From Onchidella celtica (Eukaryota; Mollusca; Gastropoda; Systellommatophora; Onchidiidae): DNA of 64,000 nucleotides. The notes under the pieces are model-generated. The model had not been told where the DNA came from. It did not search any database and saw only the letters and a list, made by a program, of their open reading frames with translations. Position 1 is the first letter of the stretch. Every line of letters begins with the position of its first letter. Below, piece after piece: positions 63,714 through 64,000 of this stretch. The stretch spans positions 35,630,233-35,694,232 of the forward strand of contig OZ007571.1 in the NCBI GenBank assembly GCA_963931925.1, written 5' to 3'. Position numbers and translations under genes: made by a program.

Positions 63714-64000
63714 GTGAGATATCAAGCACAAAAAGATCTCATCAGACTCTTTGATGGGGGGGGGGGGGGTGTATTTCTGTTGTATAAAAATTTGTACAGT
63801 GCATTTCCCATGTTGTTATAACCTCCCACTACCCAGTTGTTTTTTCATTTGGACCATTATCTTGTAAGCCAAAGCAACCGCCTATTTGCTGTCCATCTTC
63901 TTGAACTTTATACCTGGTAAGTGTCTGACACTTTTCAGTGCAAACAGCTGCACCATTCCCAATTTTTGTTATGATCCACCGTGTTATTCAGGTATTTTTT
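63714..64000 (+). other. MYT1-like intron after finger 2, incomplete
   Basis: Intronic sequence after the GTGAGA donor at 63714, with a run of about 14 G near 63756-63769. The acceptor is beyond the window. Confidence 0.7.

Overview
The window is from a eukaryotic, animal genome. It is AT-rich, with short exons, GT-AG introns of 0.3-6.5 kb and dense transposon relics. The many palindromic CTAGAT/TCTAGA runs and the protein sequences suggest a mollusc, probably a gastropod (inference; the species cannot be fixed from sequence alone).

Four host genes can be assembled exon by exon, with matching intron phases. (1) A GLOD5-like glyoxalase-domain protein, minus strand, 12296 to 5806, 4 coding exons, 176 aa, with a new N-terminal exon that looks like a mitochondrial presequence. 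(2) SMIM7, plus strand, 12861 to 22946, 5 exons, 75 aa. Genes 1 and 2 are head to head with 564 bp between start codons. (3) PPIE/cyclophilin-33 (RRM plus cyclophilin domain), minus strand, 43222 to 25736, 11 coding exons, 316 aa, including one GC-AG intron. (4) A MYT1/ST18-family C2HC zinc-finger transcription factor, plus strand, from 51068 past the right edge, with a single 4-kb exon coding about 1,330 low-complexity residues before the first finger.

The left end (1-4.6 kb) holds a P-superfamily transposase relic with one frameshift, followed by a badly broken piggyBac relic. Non-autonomous elements fill introns and spacers: piggyBac-like MITEs with TTAA targets (9.0, 10.6, 24.9, 61.0 kb), a hAT-like MITE with a perfect 8-bp target duplication (52.0 kb), a 707-bp element with 36-bp inverted ends (14.8 kb), a possible pogo-like relic (26 kb) and a dispersed repeat with three copies. 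A 3.9-kb LINE lies in PPIE intron 2, an RTE-like LINE tail in intron 4, and a Rex1/CR1-like LINE upstream in intron 1.

The most unusual structure is a composite repeat at 40.2-45.9 kb. It combines a tRNA-Asp-derived SINE dimer with an array of short palindromes built on TTATCC/GGATAA. Three copies are present: one split by the Rex1-like LINE, and two in opposite orientation that form roughly 830-bp inverted arms around the first exon and promoter of PPIE. No bacterial genes, CRISPR arrays, viral genes or functional tRNA/rRNA genes were found.
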